This document shows positions 61,607 through 64,000 of a DNA stretch of 64,000 bases, one piece after another. The DNA comes from Anaerolineae bacterium (GTDB taxonomy: Bacteria; Chloroflexota; Anaerolineae; Aggregatilineales; Phototrophicaceae). The translations under genes were made by a program, and so were the position numbers. The notes under the pieces were generated by a model. The model had not been told where the DNA came from. It searched no databases and was given only the letters and a program-made list of their open reading frames with translations. Position 1 is the stretch's first letter. Each line of letters begins with the position of its first letter. The stretch spans positions 94,392-158,391 of the forward strand of contig JAJEFB010000045.1 in the NCBI GenBank assembly GCA_022820665.1, in the 5' to 3' direction.

Positions 61607-63592
61607 CTAAATATCCAAATTGCGCACCTGCCGGGCATGCGTCTGTATGAATCGCCGCCGCGGCGGCACGCTGGCGCCCATCAGCATATCGAATACCTTG
61701 TCCGCGTCGGCCGCGTCTTCAATCGTCACCTGCAACAGCGTCCGCTTATCGGGATCCATGGTGGTCTCCCATAGCTGATCCGGATTCATTTCCCCCAGAC
61801 CCTTGTAGCGCTGAATGCTGACCTTGTCCCTATTTTTGAAGACTTTGATCGATCGCTCCAACAGTTGCGCGTCGTCCAGCCCGGCTTCAGGATAAACGTA
61901 CTCCGCCTTTCTGCCGTTTCTCAATAGATAAATCGGCGGCTGCGCAATATACAGGTGCCCCTGCTGAATAATCTGCGGCATATGTCGAAAGAAGAAGGTC
62001 AAGAGCAAGGTGCGAATGTGGCTGCCATCGACATCGGCGTCTGTCATGATTATCACGCGACCATAACGCAGCTTTTCGATCGTCATCTCGTCGTGGATGC
62101 CCGTGCCCAAAGCAGATATCAGGGACTTGATCTCGTTGTTGTCAAGTATCTTGTCAATGCGCGCCCGTTCCGTATTGAGTATCTTGCCGCGCAGCGGCAA
62201 TATCGCTTGAAAATGGCGATCCCTGCCCTGCTTGGCGCTGCCGCCGGCCGAATCCCCCTCGACCAGGTAAATCTCGGCGTCGTCGCCGCGCTGCGAACAA
62301 TCAGCCAGTTTGCCCGGCAAGGTGCTGCTCTCCAGCAGGCTGGGACCGCTGCGCACCAAATCGCGCGCTTTCTTGGCCGCCTCGCGAGCGCGTTTGCTGG
62401 TCATACACTTGTCAACGATGCGCCGCGCATCCCGGCTGTTCGTTTCCATGAATTCGTTCAGCGACTCGGTTACCACTTGCGAAACCGCGCCCTGCACCTC
62501 CGGATTCAGCAGCTTGACCTTTGTCTGGCTTTCGAATTGCGGATCCGGATGCTTGACGCTGACTATCGCCGTTAGCCCTTCCAGCGTGTCATTGCCGGAA
62601 AAATTGCCCTCTTTTTCTTTCAGCAAACCCGCTTTCCTGGCGTAGCGGTTGATCACGCCCGTCACCGCCGAGCGCAGGCCCGTGACATGTGTGCCCCCGT
62701 CCGGCGTATTGATGGTGTTGGTGAAAGCGAGCTCTGTTGTGATCGCTACGTCCGAGTATTGCATCGCTACTTCGACGCCGACCTTGTAGGGCGCTTCATT
62801 GCGATCCACGAATACAATGTCCCGCTCCGCATGTATGATATTGTGGATGGCGCGGCGGCTGCGATTCAAATAACGCGCGAAAGAGCGCAAGCCGCCGTCA
62901 AAATAGAAAGTGACCTCGCGCGGAATCGGCTTGGCGCGTTCGTCGCGTAGCTTGATCGTCACCTGCCGAGTCACAAAAGCCATTTCCCGAAAGCGCGTCA
63001 TCAAGGTATTGAAGTTGAACGCGTTCTCTTCCATGACGCTGAAGTCCGGCACAAACGAAATTTCCGTACCAGTTTCCTCTCCGTCGCGCAGCTTTCGCAG
63101 CTTTTTGACGCCGCTTGTGGTCAAGCCTTCAGCATAGGTCTGCCGCCAGACATGGCCATCGCGATATATGGTGGCGGTCAATTCAGCCGACAAGGCGTTC
63201 ACAGCGGATACGCCGACGCCATGCAAACCGCCGCTGACTGTGTAAACCTCGTTGTCGAACTTTCCCCCCGCGCCTATCACTGTCATGACGACCTCGAGCG
63301 CGGGCTTGCCGCTCTCGTGCATATCGACCGGAATGCCGACCCCGTTATCCAGGATCGTCGCGCCGCCGTTCTCGTGCAACGTCACTTCGATTCGGTCGCA
63401 GCGCCCGGCCAGGGCTTCGTCAATTGAGTTGTCAACGACCTCATAGATCAAGTGATGCAGCGCGCTCGCATCGGTGCCCCCAACGTACATGCCTGGGCGC
63501 CTGCGAACATGCTCTCGCGGACTCAGCTGCTGGATGTTCTTCGCGGTATAGCCATTCTGCTGCTGTTCCACAACTTCCTTGTCTTTCGCCAT
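61607..63592 (-). CDS. gyrB: DNA gyrase subunit B
   Basis: IQQLSPREHVRRRPGMYVGG, LHHLIYEVVDNSIDEALAG, EIYLVEGDSAGGSAKQGRDRHFQAILPLRGKILN, MTDADVDGSHIRTLLLTFF. Confidence 0.97.
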   Translation of the reverse strand: MAKDKEVVEQQQNGYTAKNIQQLSPREHVRRRPGMYVGGTDASALHHLIYEVVDNSIDEALAGRCDRIEVTLHENGGATILDNGVGIPVDMHESGKPALEVVMTVIGAGGKFDNEVYTVSGGLHGVGVSAVNALSAELTATIYRDGHVWRQTYAEGLTTSGVKKLRKLRDGEETGTEISFVPDFSVMEENAFNFNTLMTRFREMAFVTRQVTIKLRDERAKPIPREVTFYFDGGLRSFARYLNRSRRAIHNIIHAERDIVFVDRNEAPYKVGVEVAMQYSDVAITTELAFTNTINTPDGGTHVTGLRSAVTGVINRYARKAGLLKEKEGNFSGNDTLEGLTAIVSVKHPDPQFESQTKVKLLNPEVQGAVSQVVTESLNEFMETNSRDARRIVDKCMTSKRAREAAKKARDLVRSGPSLLESSTLPGKLADCSQRGDDAEIYLVEGDSAGGSAKQGRDRHFQAILPLRGKILNTERARIDKILDNNEIKSLISALGTGIHDEMTIEKLRYGRVIIMTDADVDGSHIRTLLLTFFFRHMPQIIQQGHLYIAQPPIYLLRNGRKAEYVYPEAGLDDAQLLERSIKVFKNRDKVSIQRYKGLGEMNPDQLWETTMDPDKRTLLQVTIEDAADADKVFDMLMGASVPPRRRFIQTHARQVRNLDI

Positions 63593-63714
63593 GGTCCCTC
63601 CTGCCAGCCAAACAATAACCGACGAAGCTATCCGCAAGCCCCGGCTCTCGTCGAAAAAATACCAACAAAACTATTGACAGTTTTCCGAATGAAGGGCGAT
63701 CATTCTCTTCATTA

Positions 63715-63743
63715 ATTATACTAGACTGTAGAAGAAGGGACAA
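63715..63743 (-). promoter_or_regulatory. Putative promoter of gyrB
   Basis: Minus strand TTGTCC-N17-TATAAT. Confidence 0.5.
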
Positions 63744-63861
63744 CGGGCGGGGCTGGCAATTCAGGGCAATCGCTTCAAATTAACTTTATAACCTGTCACT
63801 CAATCTGATTTACAACAACAAAGAAGTCTGTATTCTTAATATTTTCTCTCTCAGTAAGCGC

Positions 63862-64000
63862 AAGTAAGTAATGCAACGAAATAAGGAGCCTGTACGGGCG
63901 AGCCGGTGGCTCGCCCTCATAATAAACATAAGCGGAACGATAGCAATGGGTCAGCCGCCGGCTGACCCGTACAGATTTCGACCTTGGATGTGGATGGGAG
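63862..64000. repeat. Dispersed double-hairpin repeat R2, copy 2 (runs to window edge)
   Basis: Same order and arms: GGGCGAGCCggtGGCTCGCCC...GGGTCAGCCgccGGCTGACCC; most differences are in loops and flanks. Confidence 0.9.

Overview
The window is a gene-dense, mostly housekeeping bacterial chromosome segment. Gene content (Ser/Thr/Pro-linker LysM envelope proteins, MoxR/DUF58, roadblock protein, citramalate pathway) suggests a Chloroflexota-like organism, but that taxonomy is inference only. It carries asd, pheA, pyrG, a gap-pgk-tpiA glycolytic cluster, ruvB-queA, rplU-rpmA-rpmE, tdk, sucCD, murA, a complete-looking branched-chain amino acid cluster (ilvE-ilvB-ilvN-ilvC-leuA-leuC-leuD-cimA-leuB), argGH, cell-surface and polysaccharide genes, a NodU-type carbamoyltransferase cassette and gyrB. 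I saw no rRNA, tRNA, CRISPR array, transposase or prophage. The strongest non-routine signals are: (1) an unannotated 25-aa leader peptide (MHSSSAHTVLSLLILVIVLVIISGL) upstream of ilvE, with a TTGACA promoter, mutually exclusive 1:2, 2:3 and 3:4 RNA pairings and a Rho-independent terminator, i.e. a complete putative ribosome-mediated attenuator; (2) ribosomal protein L31 fused to an RNA-polymerase alpha-CTD-like domain that keeps the DNA-contacting residues; (3) an adenosine-deaminase-fold protein that has lost essentially all metal and catalytic residues; (4) a family of dispersed mosaic hairpin repeats in nearly all of the large intergenic gaps. All calls come from reading the sequence; no searches were run.
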